Source: Planctomycetaceae bacterium | GTDB lineage: Bacteria > Planctomycetota > Planctomycetia > Planctomycetales > Planctomycetaceae | Assembly (NCBI GenBank): GCA_021732785.1 | Contig: JAKFUG010000049.1 | Coordinates: 1 to 42,858 of the forward strand | Direction of reading: 5' to 3' | Length of the DNA stretch: 42,858 nt | In this document: positions 7,560 to 16,079 of the stretch, one piece after another | Layout: each line of letters starts with the position of its first letter | How positions within the stretch are numbered: position 1 is the stretch's first letter | Notes under the pieces: model-generated | Databases searched by the model: none | Told to the model about the DNA's origin: nothing | The model's input: the letters and a program-made list of their open reading frames with translations, nothing else | Translations under genes and position numbers: made by a program

Positions 7560-9236
7560 ATGTTGGGATGGTGTGCGATGCATCGATCGACACAGTGGGT
7601 TTTTGCCACGCTTGCCGGGATTTCGATCCTCTGCGGCGCGGCAACGGTTTCCGCCGCCGAACAGGAATTCACCACCGGTTCGTCCGATGTGATTATCCAG
7701 TTCATCAATCAGCAGATTCGGCAATCGTGGACGGACAACGAAGTTCAACCGTCTCCGGTGGCGGAAGATACCGAGTGGGTCCGCCGCGTATATCTCGATC
7801 TGATTGGCAGCATTCCCCCCGTTGAAGACGTGGAGGCATTTGTCGCCGACAAAGACAAAGCCAAGCGGGCCAAGTTGATCGACAAGCTGCTCGACGATCC
7901 GGGCTATGTCCGCAACTGGACGACCATTTGGACGAATCTGTGCATCGGCCAGCAGACGCCACGGTTTGTCAGTCGCGATGGCATGCAGAAGTTCTTCCGC
8001 GAAGCGTTCGGTCGCAACCGTCCGTGGAAAGATATCGTCAGCGATATCGTGACCGCGGAAGGTCATTATGAACAAAACGGAGCGGTGAATTTCATTCTCG
8101 CCCAGATGCAGGACCGCGACGACGGCGTGCAATTGACGGCGAAAACCTGCCGTCTCTTCATGGGGATGCAGGTCCAATGTACGCAGTGTCACAACCATCC
8201 CTTCAACGACTGGAAGCAGGATCAGTTCTGGCAGTTCAACAGCTTCTTCCGTCAGACCGACAAGCAGGACCATCGCAAGTTCAATCCACAAACGGGTCGC
8301 ATGGAAGACGATTACGCCGAAGTGAAATGGCGGGATTTCAACGGTCCGGTGTACTTTGAAAAACGTAACGGTTTGATGCAAGTCGCGTTTCCGATTTATC
8401 TCGGTTCGGAAGTCAATCCCGGAGCGGAAACCGAACGCCGCAAGGAACTTGCCAAGCTGATGACCGCCGGCGATCGCCCGATGATCTCCCTGGCTTTGGT
8501 GAACCGGCTGTGGGGTCACTTCTTCTCGTACGGCTTCACGCGGCCGGTCGACGACATCGGTCCGCACAACCCGGCGACGCATCCGGAACTTATGGACCGT
8601 CTCGCAGACGAGTTCGTGAAGAGCGGGTACGACATGAAGCAACTGATGCGGTGGGTCACCAATTCGGAAGCGTACAACCTCACCAGCAAAGGTCTGCCGA
8701 AGAAGAACGATAAGGACAACCCCGCCGCGGGCGAAACGGCCCTCTTCACGCACGTGTATGTGAAGCCGATGTCCGCCGAGCAGTTGTACGATTCGCTGAT
8801 CGTCGCTACCAGTGCCCACAAGTCGGGGCGGTCCGGCTGGGAACAATCGGAACGGCAACGTCAGCAATGGATGCAGCAATTCGTCCGCGCCTTCGGCAAC
8901 GACATGGCGGAAGAAAGTAATTCTTTCGACGGCACGATTCCGCAAGCCCTGATGATGATGAACACGAATCCCAAGCCCGCGGGCGACACGCCGACGTTGA
9001 TGTCGGGGGCCGTCAGCCTCGAAGCCGGGAGCCATCTGACCGATTTGATGACGAGTCCGGGAACCGACGTGCAGAAGATTCAGAAGCTCTACATGGCAGC
9101 CCTCACCCGCATGCCCACCCGTTCCGAACTGAATGGCCTGCAACGGTTCGTGAAGTCCTCCCGCGACCAGAAGGCCGCCTACCAGGACATTTTCTGGGCG
9201 CTGCTGAACTCCAACGAATTCATCCTGGTGCATTGA
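7560..9236 (+). CDS. DUF1549/DUF1553 (PSCyt2/PSD1) secreted protein
   Basis: 558 residues from ATG at 7560, chosen because GGAAAGG lies about 10 nt upstream; a TTG six bases earlier is too close to it. Residues 12-33 are a signal peptide (WVFATLAGISILCGAATVSA). DUF1549 spans roughly 40-260 with a single c-type-haem-like CTQCH at 207-211. DUF1553 follows and ends FWALLNSNEFILVH, typical of the family. These proteins are abundant in planctomycetes and usually paired with DUF1501, as here; their reaction is not established. Residues from about 72 on are closely similar to residues 216 onward of the protein at 11480-13603. Confidence 0.9.
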   Translation: MLGWCAMHRSTQWVFATLAGISILCGAATVSAAEQEFTTGSSDVIIQFINQQIRQSWTDNEVQPSPVAEDTEWVRRVYLDLIGSIPPVEDVEAFVADKDKAKRAKLIDKLLDDPGYVRNWTTIWTNLCIGQQTPRFVSRDGMQKFFREAFGRNRPWKDIVSDIVTAEGHYEQNGAVNFILAQMQDRDDGVQLTAKTCRLFMGMQVQCTQCHNHPFNDWKQDQFWQFNSFFRQTDKQDHRKFNPQTGRMEDDYAEVKWRDFNGPVYFEKRNGLMQVAFPIYLGSEVNPGAETERRKELAKLMTAGDRPMISLALVNRLWGHFFSYGFTRPVDDIGPHNPATHPELMDRLADEFVKSGYDMKQLMRWVTNSEAYNLTSKGLPKKNDKDNPAAGETALFTHVYVKPMSAEQLYDSLIVATSAHKSGRSGWEQSERQRQQWMQQFVRAFGNDMAEESNSFDGTIPQALMMMNTNPKPAGDTPTLMSGAVSLEAGSHLTDLMTSPGTDVQKIQKLYMAALTRMPTRSELNGLQRFVKSSRDQKAAYQDIFWALLNSNEFILVH

Positions 9237-9242
9237 AAAAAG

Positions 9243-9329
9243 TAGCCCTGTCGCTCCACGACAGGACAGCCGTTAGTAGACCAGGCTCCTGACCAAGATC
9301 GGCCATCCTGTCGCGGAGCGACAGGGCTA
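9243..9329. repeat. REP-like inverted repeat family 1, copy 2
   Basis: Left arm at 9243-9272 and right arm at 9301-9329 share the family 1 core; the left hairpin has one change (CTCCACG for CTCCGCG). It starts 6 nt after the stop codon of the DUF1549/DUF1553 gene and lies inside what is probably one operon with the DUF1501 gene. Confidence 0.9.
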
Positions 9330-9386
9330 CGAAACTCCGCCACTGACACGAAATCACATCTCACTCGTTTAACAGGAACCTTTTCG

Positions 9387-10691
9387 ATGACTCTGCAAAC
9401 GCCGAATGGAATGTCCCGCCGCCACTTCATGGGGCATCTTGCGGCCAGTGCCGCGACGATTCCCGCGCTGAATTTCATCGCCCACGTGAAGGCCAACGCC
9501 GCGGAACTCAAGAAGAAAAACAAGGCGTGCATCCTGCTGTGGATGAGCGGCGGACCGCCGTCGATCGACATCTGGGACTTGAAGCCGGACTCCAAGAACG
9601 GCGGGGAATTCAAGCCGATCGCCACCAAGGGCAATCTGCAGATCAGCGAGCACATGCCGAAGACCGCCGGGGTGATGAATCACCTCTCCGTGGTCCGGGC
9701 GATGAGCACCCGCGAAGCCGACCACAACCGCGGCCGCTACTACATGCACACCGCGTACGTTCCCAACCCCACCGTCGTTCACCCGGCGTTCGGTTCGGTG
9801 GTCAGCTATGAACTCGGCACGCAACGCAAGGAACTCGAAATCCCGGCGTTCGTTTCCATCGGCGGCGGCGGTACCAGCCCCGGCTTCATGGGGATGGCCC
9901 ACGCGCCGTTCCTCGTCGATTCCTCGGGCCGCATCCGTAACGCCGATATGGACGACGTGTCGCCCGAACGGTTGCAGCAACGGTTGTCGATGCTCGGCGT
10001 CATCGAAGACGACTTCATCAAGTCGAACCGCGGCGAGTTCCCGCAGGCTCACAAGGACATCTACAAAAAGGCCGTCAACCTGATGACCTCGAAGCAGATG
10101 GATGCCTTCAAGGTCGATCAGGAAAAGGCGGAAACGCTCGCCATGTACACCGGGGCTCCCGCCCAGGGTGGCATGATGGGTGGCGGCGGTCAGTTCGGTC
10201 GCAGCCTGCTCATGGCGCGCCGATTGGTCGAAACGGGTGTGCCGTTCGTGGAAATCGACTTCGGCGGCTGGGACTTGCACCAGCAGGTCTTCAACAATCT
10301 GAAGACGCAGAAGCTGCCCGCTCTCGACGCCGGCATCTCCGGTCTGGTCAACGACCTGAAACAACGCAACATGCTCGATGACGTCTGCATCGTGTGGATG
10401 GGTGAGTTCGGCCGTACGCCGCGCATCAACCAGGACACGGGTCGCGATCACTGGGCCAAGAGCTGGTCGGTGATGATCGGCGGCGGCGGCCTCAAGGGGG
10501 GCGTCGCGGTCGGCGAAACGAACAAGGATGGCGACGACATCGCCACCGACAAGACCTACCTCCCCGGCGACATCTGGGCGACCGTCGCGCATCAACTCGG
10601 CATCCCGCTGGAAACCGTGCATCAATCGAAGCGCGGCCGTCCAATGAAGATCGCCAACGGCGGTGCCGCGATCAAGGAATTGCTCTCCTAG
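9387..10691 (+). CDS. DUF1501 protein with twin-arginine signal
   Basis: 434 residues from ATG at 9387. The N-terminus has a Tat-type signal ([19 protein letters not shown], Arg11-Arg12), so it is probably exported folded. The body is DUF1501, a relative of the alkaline phosphatase/sulfatase superfamily: [13 protein letters not shown] near 52-64, the EFGRTPRIN segment and GRDHW in the C-terminal third are typical. The gene follows the DUF1549/DUF1553 gene, the standard planctomycete pairing, and ends in a strong terminator. Substrate unknown; a role with the cytochrome-like partner in the periplasm is inferred. Confidence 0.9.
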   Translation: MTLQTPNGMSRRHFMGHLAASAATIPALNFIAHVKANAAELKKKNKACILLWMSGGPPSIDIWDLKPDSKNGGEFKPIATKGNLQISEHMPKTAGVMNHLSVVRAMSTREADHNRGRYYMHTAYVPNPTVVHPAFGSVVSYELGTQRKELEIPAFVSIGGGGTSPGFMGMAHAPFLVDSSGRIRNADMDDVSPERLQQRLSMLGVIEDDFIKSNRGEFPQAHKDIYKKAVNLMTSKQMDAFKVDQEKAETLAMYTGAPAQGGMMGGGGQFGRSLLMARRLVETGVPFVEIDFGGWDLHQQVFNNLKTQKLPALDAGISGLVNDLKQRNMLDDVCIVWMGEFGRTPRINQDTGRDHWAKSWSVMIGGGGLKGGVAVGETNKDGDDIATDKTYLPGDIWATVAHQLGIPLETVHQSKRGRPMKIANGGAAIKELLS

Positions 10692-10724
10692 CCGTCGTCC
10701 AATCGGGACCACGGAAAGCACAAC

Positions 10725-10753
10725 GGGGGGCTGGCAACAGCCCCCCGGTTTTT
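10725..10753 (+). terminator. Intrinsic terminator after the DUF1501 gene
   Basis: GGGGGGCTG (10725-10733) pairs with CAGCCCCCC (10738-10746) around GCAA, followed by GG and five T. It begins 33 nt after the stop codon and separates the DUF1549/DUF1501 operon from the sigma-factor gene. Confidence 0.85.
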
Positions 10754-10755
10754 CC

Positions 10756-10883
10756 AAGGTAGCCCTGTCGCTCCGCGACAGGTAGGCCGAGGAAGTACAG
10801 CGTGTTGCGGACGGGAAATGGTTGGAAGTAGCGAGACGTGTGAAACGTTCGGCTTTCCTGTCGCGGAGCGACAGGGCTACCTT
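10756..10883. repeat. REP-like inverted repeat family 1, copy 3
   Basis: Arms at 10756-10789 and 10850-10883 match over about 34 bp with few differences, including the outer AAGGTAG/CTACCTT. The spacer, about 60 bp, is longer than in the other copies and unrelated in sequence. It lies directly after the terminator and 26 nt before the sigma-factor start. Confidence 0.9.
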
Positions 10884-10909
10884 GAAGTCATTCAGACGGA
10901 TATCGCGGC

Positions 10910-11467
10910 GTGACGGCAACGGGAACCAACGTGCCGATGGATTCTCCTTCGGGTGAATTGCCCACGGATGATTTCGTTTCGTTGTTTTCGCGCTATCAAC
11001 GCCGTCTGTTTTTGTACATCCTCACGCAAGTCCCCAGTCCGGTGGATGCCGAGGAGATTTTGCAGGAGACCAGCGTCGTCATATGGCGAAAGGCGGCCCA
11101 GTTTCAGCCGGGCACCAATTTTTTCGCCTGGGCGTCGCAGGTCGCCAACTTTGAAGTGATGAAATACCGCAGCCGCCGCAAGCGGGACAAGTTGCAATTC
11201 AGCGATGAGTTTTTAGAGCAAGTCGCGTCGGAAGCGGTGGCCCGTGCCGATGAACTGGAAGTCCGTCGCTCCGCCTTGATGACGTGCATCGAGAAACTGC
11301 GACCTCAAGATCGCGAACTGATTCAACAACGTTATGCACCGGGGGAAACCGGGAAGAACCTCGCCGAATCGATGCACCGCCCGGCGAACTCGGTGTACCA
11401 GTCGCTGGGCCGCATCCGTCGCAGTTTGTGGGAATGTATCCAACGCCAATTAGCCGTCGAAAACTGA
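10910..11467 (+). CDS. ECF-type RNA polymerase sigma factor
   Basis: 185 residues from GTG at 10910; ATG at 10937 is an in-frame alternative. Region 2 spans about 22-92 (LFSRYQRRLFLYILTQ, DAEEILQETSVVIWRKA, FFAWASQVANFEVMKYRSRR) and region 4 about 120-178 (CIEKLRPQDRELIQQRY, and a recognition helix near NSVYQSLGRIRRSL). There is no region 3, as in all ECF factors. Such factors direct transcription of a small regulon and are held inactive by a membrane-bound anti-sigma factor. The gene 12 nt downstream, with an anti-sigma-like N-terminus and a membrane helix, is the natural partner. Confidence 0.9.
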   Translation: MTATGTNVPMDSPSGELPTDDFVSLFSRYQRRLFLYILTQVPSPVDAEEILQETSVVIWRKAAQFQPGTNFFAWASQVANFEVMKYRSRRKRDKLQFSDEFLEQVASEAVARADELEVRRSALMTCIEKLRPQDRELIQQRYAPGETGKNLAESMHRPANSVYQSLGRIRRSLWECIQRQLAVEN

Positions 11468-11479
11468 GTTTCCAACACG

Positions 11480-13603
11480 ATGATGTCCCGTTCCGCTGCT
11501 CACGAACGCCTGATGACACTGCTCGACGCGGTGTGCGAAGAGCGTGCGTCCGCAGCGGACTTCGCTGAAATCGAGCGACTGGTTTCGGCTTCCACGGAAG
11601 CGAGGTGGGTTTATCTCACCTACATCGATCTGCACGGCACGTTGTCCTGGGATGCGTGCGGCGGGCTGAGCGTCACGCCTTCGGAAATGTTCGCGACCAC
11701 CCCGGCTCCCCGCCGAATCAATGTGTGGGCACCGGGTGTGGTGCTGGCGATTGCCGCCTGCGTGGTCGCCGTGGCCGTCGGGATTGCGATGTGGCCGGGT
11801 GTTCCCGAGGTTCCGGTGGCGGGCAACAATCCCGCTCCGGTGGAAAACGACCCCGGCTCCGATCACCCGTCGATGGAAATCGCCACGACGCCGAAACGGC
11901 CGGTCAAACTGCCGCAGACAAACGACAGTGACACCATTCGTTCCACCGATCCGGTCATCGCCATCCACAATGGTTCGCCGACGGCTCCGCAACCCACCCC
12001 CACGGCACCGAACGTAAACGTGACTCACGGGTCACTCCATCGCGCGGTCGCGGATCTCGATCGGCTCTTCTCCGAAAGTTGGCAACGGCTCGAAGCCCGG
12101 CCGACAATCACGGCCGACAACTCCGAATGGGTCCGGCGGGTTTATCTCGATCTCATCGGCCGCATTCCGACCGTGCCCGAAGTGGAAGCGTTTCAGAACG
12201 ACACCTCTGCGGACAAACGCCGAAAACTGGTGGACTCGCTATTGGATGGCGGCGACTACGCCCGCAACTTTGCCGGAGTGTGGAGCAATCTGCTGATCGG
12301 ACGGCACCCGCAGCAGCGCGTGAACCGGCCGGCGTTCGACAAGTTCCTGCGGATGAGTTTCGCGGCGAATCGGCCGTGGAATTCGATGGTTGCCGACATT
12401 GTGTCCGCCGATGGGCGCACCGACCAGAACGGGGCCGCGAATTTTCTGGTCGCGCATCTCAACAATCAGGCGGTCCCAGCGACGGCGATCACGGCCCGCG
12501 TGTTTCTCGGCATCCAGGTGCAGTGTGCGCAGTGTCACAACAATCCGTTGAATGACATGAAGCAGGCCGCGTTCTGGGAACTCAACAGCCTCTTTCAACA
12601 GACCGACTCAATCGAACGCTGGATTCGTGATCCGCGCACTGGTCGCAATGACTACGCCTTTACCGAACTGATCAATAAGTCCGAAGGCGGGCCGATTTAT
12701 TACGAGACGCAGAACGGGTTGATGAAGGTTGCCTATCCGCGGTACCTGGGTCACGATATTGATGCCAGTGCGCAGACCAACCGTCGCAGTGAATTTGCCC
12801 GTATCATCACGGATGGAGCGCAGCCGCAGCCGCAATTAGCCGCGGCGTTCGTTAACCGGCTGTGGGCCCACTTCGTCGGAGCCGGGTTTACCAATCCCAT
12901 CGACGACATGCCGATCGATACGACCGATCCGCACAATCCGCCGAGCCATCCGGAAGTGCTCGATCACTTGTCGAAAGAGTTCATCGCCAGCGGTTACGAT
13001 GTGAAGCACATCATCCGCGTGATTTGTGCGAGCGCTCCTTATCAGCTCAGCAGTCACCCGACCGCCCATTCCACGAACGATGACCCGACGAACGGCGAGC
13101 TACCCACGTTCGCGCGGGCCTATCTCAAGCCGATGACCGCCGAGCAGTTGTACGATTCGCTCGTGACCGCGACGCGGGCCCACGAAAGCCGCGTCAGCGA
13201 TTGGGAAGCCGCGGAAGAACAGCGCCAAAAATGGATGGACCAATTTGTCGTCTCGCTGGAAAACGACGAGAACGATGAACAAGGCACGCTGTCGGGCACT
13301 TATGCGCAAGCCCTCATGCTGATGAACGGAGAGCTCATCGAACGCGCCCTCGATCTCTCACCGGGCACATTCCTGGGCGAACTGATTCGCGACGAGCGCT
13401 CGGAGACCGACAAGATTCGTCGCCTGTGCGTCGCCGCGTTATCGCGTCAGCCGACGGCGAAAGAACTGGCCGCGATGCAAAAGATCGTGCGGGAAGCTGG
13501 TGTCGCCAAGAACCGCCCGGGCACGCCCCGCGGTCCCGGTGCCGGGTATCAGGATCTCTTCTGGGCGCTGCTCAACGCCAATGAATTCGCGCTGGTGCAC
13601 TAA
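11480..13603 (+). CDS. Anti-sigma-like N-terminus fused to DUF1549/DUF1553
   Basis: 707 residues from ATG at 11480 (a second ATG follows directly). Residues 10-58 (LMTLLDAVCEERASAADF, IERLVSAST, VYLTYIDLHGTLSW) resemble the cytoplasmic N-terminus of planctomycete FecR-type anti-sigma proteins. A membrane helix follows at about 83-105, then a Pro/Thr linker to about 185. DUF1549 runs from about 188 with CAQCH at 349-353, and DUF1553 runs to the end (FWALLNANEFALVH). The predicted layout is N-terminus inside, haem-protein-like body outside. The gene starts 12 nt after the ECF sigma gene. The anti-sigma role is inferred from position, topology and family resemblance. Confidence 0.8.
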   Translation: MMSRSAAHERLMTLLDAVCEERASAADFAEIERLVSASTEARWVYLTYIDLHGTLSWDACGGLSVTPSEMFATTPAPRRINVWAPGVVLAIAACVVAVAVGIAMWPGVPEVPVAGNNPAPVENDPGSDHPSMEIATTPKRPVKLPQTNDSDTIRSTDPVIAIHNGSPTAPQPTPTAPNVNVTHGSLHRAVADLDRLFSESWQRLEARPTITADNSEWVRRVYLDLIGRIPTVPEVEAFQNDTSADKRRKLVDSLLDGGDYARNFAGVWSNLLIGRHPQQRVNRPAFDKFLRMSFAANRPWNSMVADIVSADGRTDQNGAANFLVAHLNNQAVPATAITARVFLGIQVQCAQCHNNPLNDMKQAAFWELNSLFQQTDSIERWIRDPRTGRNDYAFTELINKSEGGPIYYETQNGLMKVAYPRYLGHDIDASAQTNRRSEFARIITDGAQPQPQLAAAFVNRLWAHFVGAGFTNPIDDMPIDTTDPHNPPSHPEVLDHLSKEFIASGYDVKHIIRVICASAPYQLSSHPTAHSTNDDPTNGELPTFARAYLKPMTAEQLYDSLVTATRAHESRVSDWEAAEEQRQKWMDQFVVSLENDENDEQGTLSGTYAQALMLMNGELIERALDLSPGTFLGELIRDERSETDKIRRLCVAALSRQPTAKELAAMQKIVREAGVAKNRPGTPRGPGAGYQDLFWALLNANEFALVH

Positions 13604-13623
13604 GCTCGCAGATCTTTTTTTTC

Positions 13624-13717
13624 GTGCCATGCTTGCAGTTTTGGGCAAGCATGCTCTTTTGATCTTGAGGGGTACGTCCTCTCAAAACATGCTTGCCCAA
13701 AGCTGCAAGCATGGCAC
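13624..13717. repeat. Inverted repeat, 30-bp arms (family 6)
   Basis: Arms at 13624-13653 and 13688-13717 match at 29 of 30 positions. Each arm holds CATGCTTGC...GCAAGCATG, a hairpin. The element fills much of the gap after the fusion gene and ends 49 nt before the next start codon. Confidence 0.9.
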
Positions 13718-13766
13718 CCCAGATCCGTCCCGTTGACTTTGTACTTCCTCGGTCCACAATGGAGGC

Positions 13767-14207
13767 ATGAACAAAGCCTTCGTTCGCGAATCCGATGATG
13801 GGCCGACGCGGTGTCCGCAGTGTGGCACGGCGGGGATCGCTGTGCGTGGGGAAACGCTCGCGGCCCAGATTTCGGTGACGGCGCGACAGCGGGTGTCGGA
13901 CGCCGCGTTCTTCTGTGGACACGAGTCCTGCCTCGTCGTTTACTTCGACGCCTTCGGTGGGACCGTGCTGCGGGACGAGTTCGCGACACCGATCGCGGGG
14001 AAAGACTGGAACGCCCCGCTTTGCGCGTGCTTCGGTCTGACACGGGACGATGTCGAAGCCGACGTCGCAGAAGGGGGCGTCACCCGCACCAAAGCCGCGG
14101 TGCTGCGTGCCCAGTCGGATGAAGCGCGTTGCCAGACCCGCGCCCCCAACGGCCAGTCGTGTTTGTCCGCGGTCCAGGGGTACTATCTGAAGTGTCGGAA
14201 TGGGTGA
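13767..14207 (+). CDS. CopZ-N-like zinc/[2Fe-2S] cysteine protein
   Basis: 146 residues from ATG at 13767. Nine cysteines are arranged as in the N-terminal domain of CopZ-type proteins: CPQC at 16-19 and C50/C55 (FFCGHESCLVVYF) suit a zinc site, and CAC at 86-88 with C122 and C132 suit a BFD-like [2Fe-2S] site. The segment CACFGLTRDDVEADV resembles the BFD fold. In Archaeoglobus CopZ this module precedes a copper-binding domain; none is present here, so this is a stand-alone version. A GGAGG sits only 1 nt before the ATG, so initiation may be weak. No copper-transport neighbours are seen. Confidence 0.65.
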   Translation: MNKAFVRESDDGPTRCPQCGTAGIAVRGETLAAQISVTARQRVSDAAFFCGHESCLVVYFDAFGGTVLRDEFATPIAGKDWNAPLCACFGLTRDDVEADVAEGGVTRTKAAVLRAQSDEARCQTRAPNGQSCLSAVQGYYLKCRNG

Positions 14208-14213
14208 GGGGAT

Positions 14214-14288
14214 GTTAGTTGTCAGTGGTTAGTTGTCAGTGGCGAAGAAAATGCAGCGAGAGTTGATCGTCAACTGACAACTGACAAC
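14214..14288. repeat. Tandem and inverted repeat (family 7)
   Basis: GTTAGTTGTCAGTG occurs twice in perfect tandem (14214-14227 and 14228-14241), and CAACTGACAACTGACAAC at 14271-14288 is its near reverse complement. The element lies between the CopZ-N-like and DUF6807 genes, 7 nt after one stop and 19 nt before the next start. Confidence 0.85.
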
Positions 14289-14306
14289 GCACTTTAAGGA
14301 TTCAAC

Positions 14307-15230
14307 ATGCCTGCGACGTTTCCGCGATGTGTGATTGTTCCGCTGCCGGATGATCAGGTTTCGTTCACCATCGATGGCGTCGAACGGCTGCGCTGGCATG
14401 CGGCGACCAATGCACCGCGGCCATTTTTCTATCCGTTCCTCGGACCGAGCGGGCAAGCGCTCACGCGCATGGGCCATCCGGGTGCGCCCAATCATGATCA
14501 TCACCGGTCGATCTGGTTCGCGCATCATAAAGTGCTGGGGATCGACTTCTGGGGTGACACATCTCCCGCACGAATTCGGCAGCTCGAATGGCTCGCCTAT
14601 CATGACGGCGATGCAGAAGCCGTGATGGGCGTGAAACTCGGCTGGTTCGATGGACACGACCCCAAGCCGTTGATGACGCAAGAGGTCATCGCCGCGGCTC
14701 GGCCGTTCGATGTCGATGACACGCTGCTGGAAATTCAGACCACGCTCACGCCGACCGCGGATATGCTGGAGCTGGAAAAAACCAACTTCGGCCTGTTAGC
14801 GGTTCGCGTGGCAAAGAGCTTGTCGGCCCACTTCGGCGGCGGACAAATTGTCGACAGCGAAGGCCGGGTGGGTGAACCAGCCATTTTCGGTCAGCGCGCC
14901 GCATGGATGGATTACAGCGGTCCTGTTGAACCCGATGCCGAGGAAGGAATCACGTTCCACGATCACCCCGATAACCCCGGACATCCCACGCATTGGCATG
15001 TGCGCGAGGACGGCTGGATGGGAGCATCGCTCTGTTTCGCCGAGGGGCGCGTCATCACGAAGTCGATGCCGCTACGGCTGCGGTATTTGTTGCACGCGCA
15101 TCGTGACGGGGCGGACGCCGTCCGTGCCAAGCGGGTCCAAAAGATCTTTGCAGAACTTCCGGCGTTCACGGTGACCAAAGCCAAGGTGAAGCACGAAACG
15201 TGGACGATTGCCCGCGGAGAGCGCGCATAG
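14307..15230 (+). CDS. DUF6807 (PmoA-like) family protein
   Basis: 307 residues from ATG at 14307, with AAGGA about 8 nt upstream. The conserved block near 60-82 (GAPNHDHHRSIWFAHHKV then LGIDFW) is the hallmark of this family, often annotated as PmoA although no methane oxidation is implied. More histidines follow in the C-terminal third (FHDHPDNPGHPTHWH). No signal peptide is seen. The family occurs in planctomycetes near carbohydrate-related genes; its reaction is unknown. It converges with csrA. Confidence 0.75.
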   Translation: MPATFPRCVIVPLPDDQVSFTIDGVERLRWHAATNAPRPFFYPFLGPSGQALTRMGHPGAPNHDHHRSIWFAHHKVLGIDFWGDTSPARIRQLEWLAYHDGDAEAVMGVKLGWFDGHDPKPLMTQEVIAAARPFDVDDTLLEIQTTLTPTADMLELEKTNFGLLAVRVAKSLSAHFGGGQIVDSEGRVGEPAIFGQRAAWMDYSGPVEPDAEEGITFHDHPDNPGHPTHWHVREDGWMGASLCFAEGRVITKSMPLRLRYLLHAHRDGADAVRAKRVQKIFAELPAFTVTKAKVKHETWTIARGERA

Positions 15231-15247
15231 CGGATGGTGATGAAAAC

Positions 15248-15277
15248 AAAAAAGCGGCGTCCAACGGGGCGCCGCTT
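15248..15277 (-). terminator. Intrinsic terminator of csrA
   Basis: On the minus strand AAGCGGCG pairs with CGCCGCTT around a 10-nt loop and runs into TTTTTT. It begins about 32 nt after the csrA stop codon. Confidence 0.8.
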
Positions 15278-15308
15278 CCAGTGTGTATCGAATTGCCGCA
15301 GCGGTTTG

Positions 15309-15506
15309 CTACACGCAAGCGATCTCTTCTACTTGGGCTTCTTCCCCGACTTCGAGGTCGAAAACCAGTTCGCCACGCCGAACGGAAACCGAGTCGGGGG
15401 CTTCAATCCCCAATCGTACGCGATTCCCCTGCACGCTGATCACAGTGACTTGAATGTTACCGTCGATCTGAATCAGCTCTCCACGCTTCCTGGTAAGTAC
15501 CAACAT
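15309..15506 (-). CDS. csrA: Carbon storage regulator CsrA
   Basis: 65 residues from ATG at 15506, preceded by a strong AAGGAGG (15514-15520) with 7-nt spacing. The N-terminal MLVLTRKRGE, the central VTVISVQGNRVRLGIEAP and VRRGEL are diagnostic. CsrA is a small dimeric RNA-binding protein that represses translation or alters stability of mRNAs by binding GGA motifs near ribosome sites. Its own leader carries GGA in the ribosome site and again just before the ATG, so autoregulation is plausible. The gene appears monocistronic, with no flagellar or fliW neighbour. Confidence 0.95.
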   Translation of the reverse strand: MLVLTRKRGELIQIDGNIQVTVISVQGNRVRLGIEAPDSVSVRRGELVFDLEVGEEAQVEEIACV

Positions 15507-15615
15507 GCTCCATCCTCCTTGATGCCGCGTCCAAGCGGACTCTGGGCGTTCCCTACCAACAGTTGTACGCAGTCGCCATTCCTTGAGATGACAAAATCTT
15601 GCTCAGGTGACAACT

Positions 15616-15644
15616 TTTTTACAAAATAATCGGCAGGAAGTCAA
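15616..15644 (-). promoter_or_regulatory. Candidate csrA promoter
   Basis: On the minus strand TTGACT (15639-15644) is followed after 17 nt by TAAAAA (15616-15621), a fair sigma-70-type pair 110 bp upstream of the csrA ATG. The -10 match is only four of six, so this is tentative. Confidence 0.35.
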
Positions 15645-15720
15645 CAGATGTATCCGGCTTTTTTGTCCACGTAATATTTTGCCCCTGCGGCGTGTCCGGG
15701 CGTCGCGGCGTTCGTGGGGG

Positions 15721-16008
15721 TTACGCTGGCGGCAGCGGTCCTTTGCGGCGGTGTTGCCAGTAGAGACGCTCCTGAGTGGCATCCCCGCGACGCAATGCAC
15801 ACCGCAGGCAATACTTCTCGTCGCCGAATTCGAGATAGATTTCGCCCGCCACAATCAGGTGAAAATAGTCTTCGCCGGGATTCTTCTGGTAACAGTACAT
15901 CCGCTCCGACGTCTGCTTGACCGTCGCGGTCCAGCCTTCCGGATGGCACACATACACACGCGCATCCGGCATCGCATCCGCCGGTGCGGGCGGCAGAGCA
16001 TCGCTCAT
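15721..16008 (-). CDS. Small hypothetical protein
   Basis: 95 residues from ATG at 16008; ATG at 16023 in the same frame is possible. Longer in-frame extensions would overlap the HlyD gene and read as non-coding. The product is soluble, with RVYVCHPEGWTATVKQTSER and an aromatic-rich middle (MYCYQKNPGEDYFHLIVAGE), then a basic tail (YWQHRRKGPLPPA). No family recognised. It lies 71 bp downstream of the GAF-HlyD gene in the same direction. Confidence 0.6.
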   Translation of the reverse strand: MSDALPPAPADAMPDARVYVCHPEGWTATVKQTSERMYCYQKNPGEDYFHLIVAGEIYLEFGDEKYCLRCALRRGDATQERLYWQHRRKGPLPPA

Positions 16009-16079
16009 CGGGGGCCTCTCCATCAAACTCGATTCGAGAAGTGCAGGTGTCGTGCCATCGCCCTCCACCTTACCACAAA

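Noticed and set aside
7551-9233. Open frame of 560 codons on the minus strand, exactly antisense to the DUF1549/DUF1553 gene
   Set aside because: The plus-strand frame has the family motifs and signal peptide; the antisense frame is a by-product of GC-rich codon use.
9369-10919. Long minus-strand open frame antisense to DUF1501
   Set aside because: His/Arg/Asp-rich composition without motifs; the plus-strand gene is clear.
14214-14288. Possible CRISPR-like array because of the perfect tandem 14-mers
   Set aside because: Only two contiguous copies without spacers and one inverted copy; it fits a REP-like element.
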